NCBI RefSeq assembly: GCF_002954615.1
Contig: NZ_MSCJ01000001.1
Span: 1-64,000 of the forward strand
Origin: Photobacterium angustum
Lineage (GTDB): Bacteria > Pseudomonadota > Gammaproteobacteria > Enterobacterales > Vibrionaceae
Direction: 5' to 3'
Length of the DNA: 64,000 nt
Part shown: positions 37,149 through 47,458 of the stretch, piece after piece
How positions within the stretch are numbered: the first letter of the stretch is position 1
Layout of the letters: every line of letters starts with the position of its first letter
Translations under genes and position numbers: made by a program
The notes under the pieces: model-generated
Told to the model about the DNA's origin: nothing
Seen by the model: only the letters and a program-made list of their open reading frames with translations
Databases searched by the model: none

Positions 37149-37883
37149 TTATGTTTCTTGTAGGGTTAAACCGAGATAGTTTTTAAGCTCAGGTAATACG
37201 GGATTAGACAAAACATCACGGGTTTCTCCTACCGCTTTGATAGTGCCTTCATTAATAAAAATACATTTATTGGCAATCTTTTCGGCATCTTCAGGGCTAT
37301 GAGTTATCATCAATACCGTCATATTACGCGTTGTGGCTAATTGCTTAACGAGGTTTAGCATCTCCGCACGCAGTGCAGGATCAAGGGCCGAAAATGGCTC
37401 ATCAAGCAGTAGCAAAGGGCGCTCTCGTAATAAACATCGCGCTAATGCTACTCGCTGACGTTGCCCGCCAGAAAGTTGCTCAGGTAAACGCTCAAGATAG
37501 GTATCAATCCCCACTTTTTTCGCTGAATTAATTACTCGCTGTTTTTGCTCTGCGGTAAGTTTAAGGTTTGGGTTGATACCTAACGCAATATTTTCAAATA
37601 CACTGAGGTGAGGAAATAAGTTGTGCTCTTGAAATAACATCGAAAGTGGACGCTGTGCAGGCTCTAGCTGACAGATAGATTTGCTATTAATGGTGATCTC
37701 ACCGCTATCAGGGACGAGAAAGCCAGCAATGAGTGCTAATAAGGTACTTTTACCCGCGCCACTTGGGCCAATGAGTGCGGCAATATCTCCCTGCTCAAGT
37801 TGAACATCAAAGCTCAACGCCATCGCAACCTCATTTTTGTGTTGAGGTAAGTAGGTATAGTTGAGTTGATTAATGTTTAGCAT
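37149..37883 (-). CDS. thiQ: Thiamine ABC transporter ATP-binding protein
   Basis: The 244-residue ATPase has Walker A GPSGAGKST, Q loop MLFQEHNLFPHLS, signature LSGGQRQRVALARCL, Walker B LLLLDEPFSALD and the switch His in MITHS. I choose ATG 37883 (MLNINQLNYTY), which overlaps the thiP 3' end by 14 nt. A longer frame begins 16 codons upstream inside thiP without support. It powers uptake of thiamine and thiamine pyrophosphate with ThiB and ThiP. Confidence 0.94.
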   Translation of the reverse strand: MLNINQLNYTYLPQHKNEVAMALSFDVQLEQGDIAALIGPSGAGKSTLLALIAGFLVPDSGEITINSKSICQLEPAQRPLSMLFQEHNLFPHLSVFENIALGINPNLKLTAEQKQRVINSAKKVGIDTYLERLPEQLSGGQRQRVALARCLLRERPLLLLDEPFSALDPALRAEMLNLVKQLATTRNMTVLMITHSPEDAEKIANKCIFINEGTIKAVGETRDVLSNPVLPELKNYLGLTLQET

Positions 37884-39480
37884 GATTAACCCCTTGGCGA
37901 TGGCGAGTAACAACAAGATACTCGACGGCACTAAATAAACCTAAGCTGAGTAACAGTAAAACTAATGCAGCAACAGCAGCGGCATCCATTCGGTAACTGC
38001 CCATGAGTTCAAATAAATACAGTGGCAGCGTTTGAAAGTCTTGACTGCCAAATAATGCAATCGCACCTAAATCCCCCAGTGATAAGACAAAGCTAATAGC
38101 GAGAGCTTGGGCAATAGGGGCACGTAATGCACGCCACTCAACCAAACGTAATCGCGATAGATGCGTCATCCCTAAACTGCGACATAACGGATTATATTGC
38201 TGCGCGAGGTGGAGCATTGGTTGACTTAATGTTTTGATTACATAGGGCAATGCCATTAGGGCATTAACACAGACCACAACCCAAAACGCAGCACTGTAAG
38301 CATCGGTATATTGGCGCAGTAAAAGAAAAATACCAGTACTTAACACTAACCCAGGTGTCACTAAAATAACTGTGCCGATCATTTCAATCCCGTCAGCAGC
38401 CAGTTTTTTACGTGCTAAGCGTAAGCTACGACTCGTGATGAGGATCATGACGCCAAGACAAAATGCTAATAAGCAGGAAAATAGTGCGATATGGAGTGAG
38501 TTAGTGATTGCTGACCATAACTGCTTTTGTTCTAAGATAGTAAATAATTGCTGGTTAATACCCGATACAAAGACGGCAATGATCGGTGGTATAACAAACA
38601 CTAACGCACTGATGATCCAGAATACATCCCAACATTTAGCGCGCCATGTATCGTTATAATTCACTACCTTTCTGCTGATAGAGCCGTTTAGGGTAGAAAG
38701 CGGTTTAGCAAAACGTTGGGTAAAAAGTACTAATGAGCAGCAAAGTAGCATTTGCCATAAGGCTAAAATCGCACCTGTCGCTAAATCAAAGTCATAACGC
38801 AACGCTTGATAAATGGCGAGCTCGATAGTGGTTGATTTAGGGCCACCGCCAAGCGACATGATCACGGCAAAGCTGGTAAAGCACAACATAAAGACTAAAC
38901 CCGCGATATGCGGCAGTTGTTGGCGTAGTCGAGGCCATGCAATTAAGCGAAATTTACTCCAGCCAGTAATACCTAAATGCGCCGCAAGCTGATGTTGCTC
39001 TGCGGGGATACCGTCTAGGCTTTGCAGTAGAAAACGAACGGTCAGTGGCAGGTTTAAAAATACGTGCGCCAGTAAGATCCCGCTTAAACCGTAAATGTTT
39101 AATGGCGGTAAGCCTAGTATTTCTAGGTTATGACTGATCAATCCACTTTTGCCATAAATCGATAATAAACCAAAAACAGCAACCAAGACGGGCATCACGA
39201 GCGTCATCGCAAATAAACGTAATAGCAGAGCTTTTCCTACAAACTGCCGTCGTGAGAGTGCATAAGCAATGGGAATCGCTGGGATGATGCTAAATAGAGT
39301 CGACAAGATGGCTTGGTAGAAGCTAAATCCTGTTACATGTCGCAGATAAGGATCATGCCATAGTGTTGATAGTTGCCAGTCGTTAGCTTGGCTGATCAAG
39401 GCGGTGGGCGCGGCAACAACAACAAAAGTGATCAGCCCGGCACTGATAATGCCGGGCAATAAGGTAATGCGTTTGTTCAA
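37870..39480 (-). CDS. thiP: Thiamine ABC transporter permease
   Basis: The 536-residue inner-membrane protein (E. coli 536) is made of two MetI-like permease halves with about 12 membrane segments. EAA-type loops are visible (for example QLAAHLGITGWSKFRLIAWPRLR and CRSLGMTHLSRLRLVEWRAL). The only suitable start is TTG at 39480, 12 nt after the thiB stop; no ATG or GTG lies nearby in frame, and the ribosome site is weak, so translation may depend on coupling with thiB. Confidence 0.94.
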   Translation of the reverse strand: MNKRITLLPGIISAGLITFVVVAAPTALISQANDWQLSTLWHDPYLRHVTGFSFYQAILSTLFSIIPAIPIAYALSRRQFVGKALLLRLFAMTLVMPVLVAVFGLLSIYGKSGLISHNLEILGLPPLNIYGLSGILLAHVFLNLPLTVRFLLQSLDGIPAEQHQLAAHLGITGWSKFRLIAWPRLRQQLPHIAGLVFMLCFTSFAVIMSLGGGPKSTTIELAIYQALRYDFDLATGAILALWQMLLCCSLVLFTQRFAKPLSTLNGSISRKVVNYNDTWRAKCWDVFWIISALVFVIPPIIAVFVSGINQQLFTILEQKQLWSAITNSLHIALFSCLLAFCLGVMILITSRSLRLARKKLAADGIEMIGTVILVTPGLVLSTGIFLLLRQYTDAYSAAFWVVVCVNALMALPYVIKTLSQPMLHLAQQYNPLCRSLGMTHLSRLRLVEWRALRAPIAQALAISFVLSLGDLGAIALFGSQDFQTLPLYLFELMGSYRMDAAAVAALVLLLLSLGLFSAVEYLVVTRHRQGVNHAKH

Positions 39481-39492
39481 AGTCTTAAACCA

Positions 39493-40491
39493 TTACTGAG
39501 TGAGGGCTTGCTGCCACTCTCGGATCCAGGCTTTGCGATGTGTTGCCACTTCGTCGGCACTAAATTCAAGTGCTTTGCTTGGTACGGTGAGTTCATCAAA
39601 ACCTTTCGGTAGGCTTTGCTTTGTTATTGGATACATCCAGTTGTGAGTAGCGATTTGTGACTGAAAAGCATCACTTACAATAAATTGCATAAATTGATCG
39701 GCAAGCTTTGGATGTGGGCTATTTTTCATTTTTGCTGCCACTTCAACTTGCATGTAATGGCCTTCTTTGAAGTTAGCCGCTTTGTACTGGTGTTTGTCTT
39801 CAGCAATGATGTGATAGGCCGGTGATGTGGTGTAAGAAAGCACCATATCTGATTCGCCTTTTAAGAACATGTTATAGGCTTCAGACCAGCCCTTAGTGAC
39901 GGTCACTGTGTGTTTCGCTAGTTGCTGCCACATTTCAGGGGCTTTATCACCGTAGACCGATTTGATCCATAACATTAGACCTTGGCCTGGGGTTGAAGTA
40001 CGAGGATCTTGGTAGATAACGCTGATATTTTGATCTTTGATCAGAGCATCTAAACTCGCAGGTGGGTTCTTCAGTTTATCGCTGTCATACACAAAGGCAA
40101 AATAGCCGTAATCATAAGGGATGAAAGTATCATCACTCCAACCTTTAGGAAGCGTTAGCTTACTGGTATCAACATCACTTTTTGCTAATAGGCCGGTATT
40201 TTTCGCTTCTGTCATTAGGTTGTTATCTAGCCCTAACAACACATCTGCTTTACTGTTTTTCCCTTCTAGACGAACGCGATTTAAAATCGATACGCCATCT
40301 TCTAAAGAAACAAAATTGACTGTACAACCATTACATTGTTTTTCAAACGCTTTCTTTACTACAGGACCTGGACCCCAGTCGGAAGCAAAGGAACTGTAGG
40401 TATAAACATTAAGAGTATTGTCTGAGGCGAAAGCTGAGCTTGCAACCAATGACAGAGAGATTAGGGGAAGAAGAGTGTTTATTTTTTTCAC
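39493..40491 (-). CDS. thiB: Thiamine-binding periplasmic protein
   Basis: The 332-residue binding protein has a signal peptide (residues 1-20, KKINTLLPLISLSLVASSAFA after the initiator) and then LNVYTYSSFASDWGPGPVVKKAF, matching E. coli ThiB/TbpA. I place the start at GTG 40491, with GGAG 6 nt upstream; frames extending further would run into the TPP riboswitch. ThiB, ThiP and ThiQ form one operon controlled by that riboswitch. Confidence 0.94.
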   Translation of the reverse strand: MKKINTLLPLISLSLVASSAFASDNTLNVYTYSSFASDWGPGPVVKKAFEKQCNGCTVNFVSLEDGVSILNRVRLEGKNSKADVLLGLDNNLMTEAKNTGLLAKSDVDTSKLTLPKGWSDDTFIPYDYGYFAFVYDSDKLKNPPASLDALIKDQNISVIYQDPRTSTPGQGLMLWIKSVYGDKAPEMWQQLAKHTVTVTKGWSEAYNMFLKGESDMVLSYTTSPAYHIIAEDKHQYKAANFKEGHYMQVEVAAKMKNSPHPKLADQFMQFIVSDAFQSQIATHNWMYPITKQSLPKGFDELTVPSKALEFSADEVATHRKAWIREWQQALTQ

Positions 40492-40607
40492 TATGCGCTC
40501 CGAGATGTCCTGCATCCTTGGGACAAAAATTGAAAGAGAGAGCGGCACAGGTTTGAGTGCTGTTGCATCATGCAATGTTCAGCGAGCTCGAAAGAATGTT
40601 CGAGCAT

Positions 40608-40704
40608 CTCAATTCCTACGCCAGCATTACCTGGTTCAGGTTCAATGGGTTCTGCTATAAAGCATGTATGCTTAACAATCTCAGCCAAATGGCTCCCCAA
40701 TGAG
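40608..40704 (-). ncRNA. TPP riboswitch (THI element) of thiBPQ
   Basis: On the minus strand the conserved THI-box blocks occur in order: GGGGAGCC (40691-40698), GGCTGAGA (40679-40686), AACCTGAACCAGGTAATGC and GGCGTAGGAA (40613-40641). The closing helix pairs CTCA (40701-40704) with TGAG (40608-40611). Thiamine pyrophosphate binding is expected to lower thiBPQ expression. No poly-U terminator lies between the aptamer and the thiB start, so control of translation is more likely than of termination (inference). Confidence 0.95.
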
Positions 40705-40736
40705 AACAAACTATTGTACCTGCAACCGTATCGAAG

Positions 40737-41519
40737 TTATAGCTTCTGATTAAGTTGCCAATTATAGGTATAACGGATCTGAGTTAATTGCACGTTAGCC
40801 GTAACACGATAATGATTAAGGTGTTGTTGCAACTCAGTTAACGATCCAAAATCAGTTTGATACCAATCATAGATAGATGACAGCGTGATGCCATTTTTTG
40901 TTACTTTTACTGCTTTTTCACTATTAATAAAGCGTGTGGCAGCTTGATCTAACTGGGAGTCTAATCGATCGCTATTAAATGCTTTAGGCAGTAAATCAGG
41001 ACAACCGAGGCTGGCACAGTTGACCGCGTAGTGGATCCTAGGATCTTGCCAGATAGGGCGTAAGATCCGATGTTCAATATCGTTTAAAGTTAGCTTTTTA
41101 TTATTAATGGTAATAATGGTTTGATCCCATGGTCCAAAGCTAAATAAACCTCCCAGTTTAGTAATTGATTTTACAGGGTAATTATCAATAATTAGTTGAA
41201 CGCTTAGGGCGTTATATAAATTAACCCAATAGGCAAATTGAACATCACGATTATAACGGTGAGGGTTTTGGGCACTGAGCCGCTTAATATAAGATGCTAG
41301 CTTTTGTTTATCAGCACTTGATACTTGGTTATAACGAAATAAGGTTTGATTCGGTTGAATGACAAGATATTTATCGAGTAGTTGCTGCCAATCTTGATGA
41401 CTGATCTTGTTTGTGTTTTTAGGATCATGAGGTTGCCAATATGACCAGAGTTCGGATTTTGGCGCAGCAAAGATCGGAAGAGTGAATAACAGCAGCCAAA
41501 TAGCAATAACAATACGCAT
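40737..41519 (-). CDS. DUF547 domain protein, exported
   Basis: The 260-residue product has a signal peptide (MRIVIAIWLLLFTLPIFA, cleavage before APKSELW). The DUF547 pattern is clear: FAYWVNLYNALSVQLIIDNYP, LNDIEHRILRP and HYAVNCASLGCPDL, with two invariant cysteines. DUF547 proteins have no firmly assigned function; some resemble cysteine-protease-like folds. The ribosome site AGGAAG precedes ATG. It lies upstream of the TPP riboswitch on the same strand but the riboswitch starts just after it, so it is outside the thiamine operon. Confidence 0.85.
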   Translation of the reverse strand: MRIVIAIWLLLFTLPIFAAPKSELWSYWQPHDPKNTNKISHQDWQQLLDKYLVIQPNQTLFRYNQVSSADKQKLASYIKRLSAQNPHRYNRDVQFAYWVNLYNALSVQLIIDNYPVKSITKLGGLFSFGPWDQTIITINNKKLTLNDIEHRILRPIWQDPRIHYAVNCASLGCPDLLPKAFNSDRLDSQLDQAATRFINSEKAVKVTKNGITLSSIYDWYQTDFGSLTELQQHLNHYRVTANVQLTQIRYTYNWQLNQKL

Positions 41520-41603
41520 ATTCTTCCTATTAATATAATAAGTAACAATATTGATTAAGACCGTAATAAGTATTGGCTAATTTCATTATCTTTTTGATAT
41601 TTT

Positions 41604-41638
41604 AAATAAAAACGCCCTGTTTATATTAAACAGGGCGT
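41604..41638 (-). terminator. Terminator after leuD
   Basis: Perfect 12-bp arms ACGCCCTGTTTA / TAAACAGGGCGT; on the minus strand a T-rich tail follows. It ends the leuABCD operon. Confidence 0.92.
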
Positions 41639-41659
41639 CCAATTTCAGATAATGTACGA

Positions 41660-42262
41660 TTACGCTAAGAAGCTAGGAATACGGTTTTCAAAGTCTGTAA
41701 TTTTATCTTCGTGTTGTAGTGTCAAACCGATATTGTCTAAACCATTTAATAGGCAGTGACGACGGAATTCATCAATTTCAAAGGTGTACTCTTTACCATC
41801 CGCACTGACGATCATTTTTTCAAGATCAACCGTGATCTGTGCGCCTTCATTTTCATCGACATACTTAAATAAAGTGTCGACGTCTTGCTCAGATAGACGT
41901 ACTGGCACCATTTGGTTATTGATCGAGTTACCATAGAAAATATCGGCAAAGCTTGGCGCAATCATAACTTGGATACCGTAATCAGCAAGCGCCCACGGTG
42001 CATGTTCACGAGAAGAGCCACAACCAAAGTTTTCACGCGCCAGTAAGATACTCGCGCCTTGGTAGCGAGGGGCGTTCATAATAAAGTCAGGGTTTGCCTG
42101 CTCGCCTGCATCATCTAGAAAACGCCAATCATGGAAAAGGTGCTTACCAAATCCAGTTCGGGTTACTTTCTGCAAAAACTGTTTTGGAATAATCGCATCG
42201 GTATCAATATTTGCCGTATCTAGCGGTACAACTAAACCTGTGTGTTGTTTAAAACCTGTCAT
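41660..42262 (-). CDS. leuD: 3-isopropylmalate dehydratase small subunit
   Basis: LeuD forms with LeuC the isomerase that converts 2- to 3-isopropylmalate. The 200-residue protein (E. coli 201) has [37 protein letters not shown] and [14 protein letters not shown] choose ATG 42262, with AAGGA 7 nt before it, rather than a TTG two codons upstream. Last gene of leuABCD, 15 nt after leuC. Confidence 0.97.
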   Translation of the reverse strand: MTGFKQHTGLVVPLDTANIDTDAIIPKQFLQKVTRTGFGKHLFHDWRFLDDAGEQANPDFIMNAPRYQGASILLARENFGCGSSREHAPWALADYGIQVMIAPSFADIFYGNSINNQMVPVRLSEQDVDTLFKYVDENEGAQITVDLEKMIVSADGKEYTFEIDEFRRHCLLNGLDNIGLTLQHEDKITDFENRIPSFLA

Positions 42263-42277
42263 GTTCAAATCCTTTTG

Positions 42278-43720
42278 TTACACCGATGCGGCATCTAGTT
42301 GGCGAATATCAACAAAATGTCCGGCACATGCCGCTGCTGCTGCCATGGCTGGGCTAACTAGATGAGTACGCCCATCACGACCTTGGCGGCCTTCAAAGTT
42401 ACGGTTACTGGTTGACGCACAACGCTCACCGGGACCTAAGCGATCGTTATTCATTGCCAGACACATTGAACAACCGGGTAGTCGCCATTCAAAGCCTGCT
42501 TCAATAAAAATCTTATCAAGCCCTTCTTTTTCAGCTTGTGCTTTCACTTGCTCTGAGCCTGGAACGACTAAAGCTTGTACGTTAGCGGCAACTTTACGCC
42601 CTTTAGCAATGGCTGCTGCTGCGCGCATGTCTTCAATACGTGAGTTAGTGCATGAACCAATAAAGACTTTATCAACAGTAAAATCAGACAGGGCTTTGCC
42701 AGCTTCTAGTCCCATGTAAGCTAATGCTTTTTCTGCAGAGGCTTTTTCAACGGGATCGTTAAAGCTTTCAGGGGCAGGGATTGGCTCATCAACGGCAATT
42801 ACTTGCCCCGGGTTTGTTCCCCATGTCACTTGCGGCTTTATGTCTTTAGCATCGAGCGTTACAACGGCATCAAACTCGGCGTTCGGATCGGATTTCAATG
42901 ATGTCCAGTATTCTACTGCGGCATCAAAGTCTGCGCCTTTCGGGGCAAATTCACGATCTTTAATATAATCAAAGGTCGTTTGATCCGGTGCAATTAAACC
43001 TGCTTTAGCGCCTAGTTCAATCGCCATATTACAAACGGTCATACGACCTTCCATCGTAAGATCAGTGATTGCTTCGCCACAGAACTCAACCACATAGCCA
43101 GTACCGCCAGCTGCGGTTGTCTTACCTATGATGGCAAGGACGATGTCTTTTGCTGTAATGCCTTCAGCTACTTTACCTTTAACTTCAATCTTCATGGTTT
43201 TCGCACGAGATTGTTTTAAGGTTTGAGTGGCTAAGACATGTTCTACTTCCGAGGTACCAATACCGAAGGCTAGTGCACCAAAGGCACCGTGAGTCGCGGT
43301 ATGTGAGTCACCACAAACAATGGTCATACCCGGCAGAGTAATCCCCAGCTCAGGCCCCATGACGTGTACAATACCTTGATATTTATGATTTAAATCATAC
43401 AGGGTGACACCAAACTCTTCACAGTTTTTTGCCAGTGCTTCCATTTGAATACGTGCCATTTCACCCGATGCATTGATATCTTTAGTTTGGGTAGAAACGT
43501 TGTGATCCATCGTGGCGAATGTTTTTGATACTTGACGCACTTTACGACCTTTTTCACGCAAGCCGTCAAAAGCTTGCGGGGATGTCACTTCATGTACAAG
43601 GTGACGGTCGATATATAGGATCGGATTTTCCCCTTCTGCTGCAACGGCAACATGGGAATCGTAAACTTTTTCATAAAGCGTTTTAGGTGAAGCTGAAGCG
43701 TTATTATTAGTGTTCGACAT
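42278..43720 (-). CDS. leuC: 3-isopropylmalate dehydratase large subunit
   Basis: The aconitase-family 4Fe-4S subunit. Cluster cysteines are in [10 protein letters not shown] and GCSMCLAMN. It has DMNVST-type opening [12 protein letters not shown] and [13 protein letters not shown]. The 480-residue protein has an N-terminal extension of about 11 residues ([11 protein letters not shown]) and a slightly longer C-terminus than E. coli LeuC (466). GGGAGC is the ribosome site. It lies 14 nt after leuB. Confidence 0.97.
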   Translation of the reverse strand: MSNTNNNASASPKTLYEKVYDSHVAVAAEGENPILYIDRHLVHEVTSPQAFDGLREKGRKVRQVSKTFATMDHNVSTQTKDINASGEMARIQMEALAKNCEEFGVTLYDLNHKYQGIVHVMGPELGITLPGMTIVCGDSHTATHGAFGALAFGIGTSEVEHVLATQTLKQSRAKTMKIEVKGKVAEGITAKDIVLAIIGKTTAAGGTGYVVEFCGEAITDLTMEGRMTVCNMAIELGAKAGLIAPDQTTFDYIKDREFAPKGADFDAAVEYWTSLKSDPNAEFDAVVTLDAKDIKPQVTWGTNPGQVIAVDEPIPAPESFNDPVEKASAEKALAYMGLEAGKALSDFTVDKVFIGSCTNSRIEDMRAAAAIAKGRKVAANVQALVVPGSEQVKAQAEKEGLDKIFIEAGFEWRLPGCSMCLAMNNDRLGPGERCASTSNRNFEGRQGRDGRTHLVSPAMAAAAACAGHFVDIRQLDAASV

Positions 43721-43734
43721 TGCTCAATGCTCCC

Positions 43735-44886
<1,152 letters not shown>

Positions 44887-46431
44887 CTAGTGAGTTGCTG
44901 AGCGTTGCTTAATTTCTTCAATTTGATCTGCACGGTGAATGCTATTGATAACGTGCAGTAACGCTTGACCAGACGCTTCTACAATATCGGTTGCTAAACC
45001 CGTTCCGTGGTATTTTCTGCCTTTATAATTAGCGATGATATCTGCTTGTCCTAAGCCGTCTTCGCCTTCACCTTTTGCGGTTAAATCAAATTTATCCAGT
45101 ACAATGTCATAACCTGTTAGGCGGTAAATACACTGGTATAACGCATCGACAGGACCGTTACCGACTGCCGCTTCACATTTTTCTTCGTCACCACACAATA
45201 GCTTGATACTGGTCGTTGCCATCACACTACCCGATTGAACACTTAGGTAGTTCAGTTTGAAGTAGTCATCTTCATCACGAAGATTAGAAAAATGCATCAG
45301 CGCTTCTAAGTCATAATCAAATACTTGGCCTTTACGATCTGCCAGTTTTAAGAAATCAGCATACAGTTTGTCTAGGCTATATTCGTTTTCGGTGTAGCCC
45401 AATGCATCCATGTGACTTTTAACTGCCGCACGACCAGAGCGACTGGTTAGATTTAGTGCTTGGTTTTTAAGGCCAATCGATTCAGGCGTCATGATCTCAT
45501 AGGTGTTTTTATTTTTTAGCATACCATCTTGGTGAATACCCGATGAGTGACTAAAGGCATTGGCACCAACAATCGCTTTATTGGCTTGAATTGGCATATT
45601 ACACAACTGGCTAACCATTTTACTGGTGCGGTGAATTTCATTGTGTTTGATATTGGTGGTAACACCCAGTAACTCCTGACGAGTTTTGATGATCATCGCA
45701 ATTTCTTCTAGTGAGCAGTTACCTGCACGCTCACCTAGACCATTAATGGTTCCTTCTACTTGACGAGCACCTGCTTGAACGGCTGCCATTGAGTTGGCAA
45801 CAGACATACCTAAATCATCGTGACAGTGGACAGAAATAACAGCTTTATCGATATTTGGAACGCGGTTAAATAGTTGAGTAATAATGCCGCCAAATTCGCT
45901 CGGTAGGGTGTAGCCCACGGTATCAGGGATGTTAATGGTGTTAGCGCCCGCATCGATAGCGGCTTCTACCATGCGGCATAGATTATCAATCGGTGTACGG
46001 CCCGCATCTTCACATGAAAACTCAACATCATCAGTATAATTACGCGCGCGCTTTACAGCCGCGACCCCCATATCAATGACATCATCATAGCTACGACGTA
46101 GCTTGTCTTGTACGTGAACGGTTGAGGTTGAGATAAAGGTGTGAATGCGGAAAGCTTCTGCGACTTTCAATGACTCTGCCGCTACATCAATATCTTTTGC
46201 TACCGCTCGGGATAGAGCACAAATACGACTGTTTTTGATGTGTTTCGCGATGGTTTGTACTGACTCAAAATCGCCAGGGGATGAAACAGGAAAGCCTGCT
46301 TCAATCACATCAACGCCTAAACGCTCTAATGCGTATGCGATCTGTAGTTTTTCTTTTACGGTAAGGCTTGCCGATAACGCTTGTTCACCGTCACGTAGCG
46401 TAGTATCGAAAATAATGACCTGATCTTTCAT
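44887..46431 (-). CDS. leuA: 2-isopropylmalate synthase
   Basis: First committed enzyme of leucine synthesis: condenses acetyl-CoA with 2-ketoisovalerate. The 514-residue protein has the HMGL-like catalytic barrel ([15 protein letters not shown], metal-binding [26 protein letters not shown]) and the C-terminal LeuA dimer domain that binds leucine for feedback inhibition (from about residue 395). The ribosome site AGGAAG is good. Expression is controlled by the leuL attenuator upstream. Confidence 0.98.
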   Translation of the reverse strand: MKDQVIIFDTTLRDGEQALSASLTVKEKLQIAYALERLGVDVIEAGFPVSSPGDFESVQTIAKHIKNSRICALSRAVAKDIDVAAESLKVAEAFRIHTFISTSTVHVQDKLRRSYDDVIDMGVAAVKRARNYTDDVEFSCEDAGRTPIDNLCRMVEAAIDAGANTINIPDTVGYTLPSEFGGIITQLFNRVPNIDKAVISVHCHDDLGMSVANSMAAVQAGARQVEGTINGLGERAGNCSLEEIAMIIKTRQELLGVTTNIKHNEIHRTSKMVSQLCNMPIQANKAIVGANAFSHSSGIHQDGMLKNKNTYEIMTPESIGLKNQALNLTSRSGRAAVKSHMDALGYTENEYSLDKLYADFLKLADRKGQVFDYDLEALMHFSNLRDEDDYFKLNYLSVQSGSVMATTSIKLLCGDEEKCEAAVGNGPVDALYQCIYRLTGYDIVLDKFDLTAKGEGEDGLGQADIIANYKGRKYHGTGLATDIVEASGQALLHVINSIHRADQIEEIKQRSATH

Positions 46432-46498
46432 TGCTACTTCCTTTTAATCTATTACCGTTACAGGTTAGTTCGCATTCACTTGCGCTAGTCGATATATG

Positions 46499-46527
46499 AA
46501 AAAACCCGCGCAAGTTGCGCGGGTTTT
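46499..46527 (-). terminator. Leucine attenuator terminator
   Basis: On the minus strand AAAACCCGCGCAA / TTGCGCGGGTTTT (13 bp, 1-nt centre) is followed by T6. It lies between leuL and leuA. Its 5' arm can alternatively pair with CGCGCGGGTT (46560-46569), which lies 3 nt after the leuL stop, forming the antiterminator. Confidence 0.92.
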
Positions 46528-46571
46528 AAAATCTTTAGTGGCGTTTCCCACTCAAAAGCAACCCGCGCGAT

Positions 46572-46622
46572 TTAAGTCACGATAAGGAGGAGGCTAAGGA
46601 GTAAAGAGAAACGTTTTTTCAT
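46572..46622 (-). CDS. leuL: leu operon leader peptide
   Basis: A 16-residue peptide MKKRFSLLLSLLLIVT with six leucine codons in seven positions (TTA CTC CTT AGC CTC CTC CTT). Leucine shortage stalls the ribosome on these codons, leaving the antiterminator strand at 46560-46569 free. When the ribosome reaches the stop codon it covers that strand and the attenuator forms. This arrangement matches the known leu operon attenuation of enteric bacteria. The peptide itself has no further known role. Confidence 0.92.
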   Translation of the reverse strand: MKKRFSLLLSLLLIVT

Positions 46623-46935
46623 TTTATACACACTTATATAAAGTTGATTAACAAATGAATACCAAATAGACAGGTCAAAGGTCAACCAATAATTATGTTT
46701 ATTTTACAATTATGATGCTAACTAATTGATTTTTAATTGCTGCGATATATTTCCCCATAAATATGGGAAAACACAGAGAAGGTTGGGCAATAACATTTCA
46801 TGATAAATAGTTGTCAAATCATTAACAATTTACGTAATTCTCTTTTCTTCTAGATTGTCATTGACTCTCCTTTGAAGTTTCACCTTGTTGTCACAAGTCC
46901 TTTTTATTCTAGTGACAGTTATAAAAAGGAGAACA
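46623..46935. other. leuL-PAP2 divergent AT-rich region
   Basis: Apart from the tentative leu promoter this 313-bp gap holds no gene. It is AT-rich throughout and is a plausible place for LeuO or H-NS-type binding, but no defined site is recognised. Confidence 0.5.
46657..46685 (-). promoter_or_regulatory. Possible leu operon promoter
   Basis: On the minus strand TTGACC (46680-46685) and GTATTC (46657-46662) are 17 bp apart, 35 bp upstream of leuL. A second TTGACC lies 7 bp further on (46673-46678), giving a direct repeat TTGACCT/TTGACCT. The -10 is poor, so the assignment is tentative. Confidence 0.4.
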
Positions 46936-47448
46936 ATGATGACATTACTTACCCCCATTCAGCGTTTTGATTATGCGTTTTCAACGCTATGTCTCTGTCA
47001 TCGATTTAATATTCCGCTGGCTAAAATTAGCCGTATTGTTTCACGAACCGGTGATGGCCACTTATATGCAATGATTGGCTTTCTCGTATGGTGGGGTGAT
47101 CAACAACAGGGTGGTGACTTCATTTTCTATGGTTTGTTGATGTTTTTGATTGAACTCCCATTGTATTGGTTGCTCAAAAACAGCTTTAAACGCAGTCGTC
47201 CGGTTAGTTTACCTTCCTTTATAAAACCTTCAGATCGCTATAGCTTGCCATCAGGTCATACTGCGGCGGCCTTTATGATGGCAGCCTTAATTTCAAGTTT
47301 TTATCCTTCATGTAGTGAAATGGTATGGCTATGGGCAAGCTGTATTGGTTTCTCCCGTGTATTACTGGGGGTGCATTATCTTAGCGATATTGTTGCTGGC
47401 GCATTATTAGGCTTTGCTTGTTTTGAATTAGCCGGTTTTATCTTATAA
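46936..47448 (+). CDS. PAP2 family membrane phosphatase
   Basis: The 170-residue inner-membrane protein has the three PAP2 motifs: KNSFKRSRP, LPSGHTAA (catalytic His) and SRVLLGVHYLSDIVAG (second His and Asp). About five hydrophobic segments are seen. Such enzymes dephosphorylate polyprenyl pyrophosphates or phosphatidate-type lipids. ATG 46936 or the adjacent ATG 46939 may start translation; AAGGAGAAC lies just before. The glycosyltransferase gene follows after 10 nt, so the two form an operon. Substrate unknown. Confidence 0.88.
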   Translation: MMTLLTPIQRFDYAFSTLCLCHRFNIPLAKISRIVSRTGDGHLYAMIGFLVWWGDQQQGGDFIFYGLLMFLIELPLYWLLKNSFKRSRPVSLPSFIKPSDRYSLPSGHTAAAFMMAALISSFYPSCSEMVWLWASCIGFSRVLLGVHYLSDIVAGALLGFACFELAGFIL

Positions 47449-47458
47449 GGAATATACA

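Noticed and set aside
40491..40709. Open frame on the minus strand upstream of thiB
   Set aside because: It lies across the TPP riboswitch and its leader; there is no ribosome site or family resemblance.
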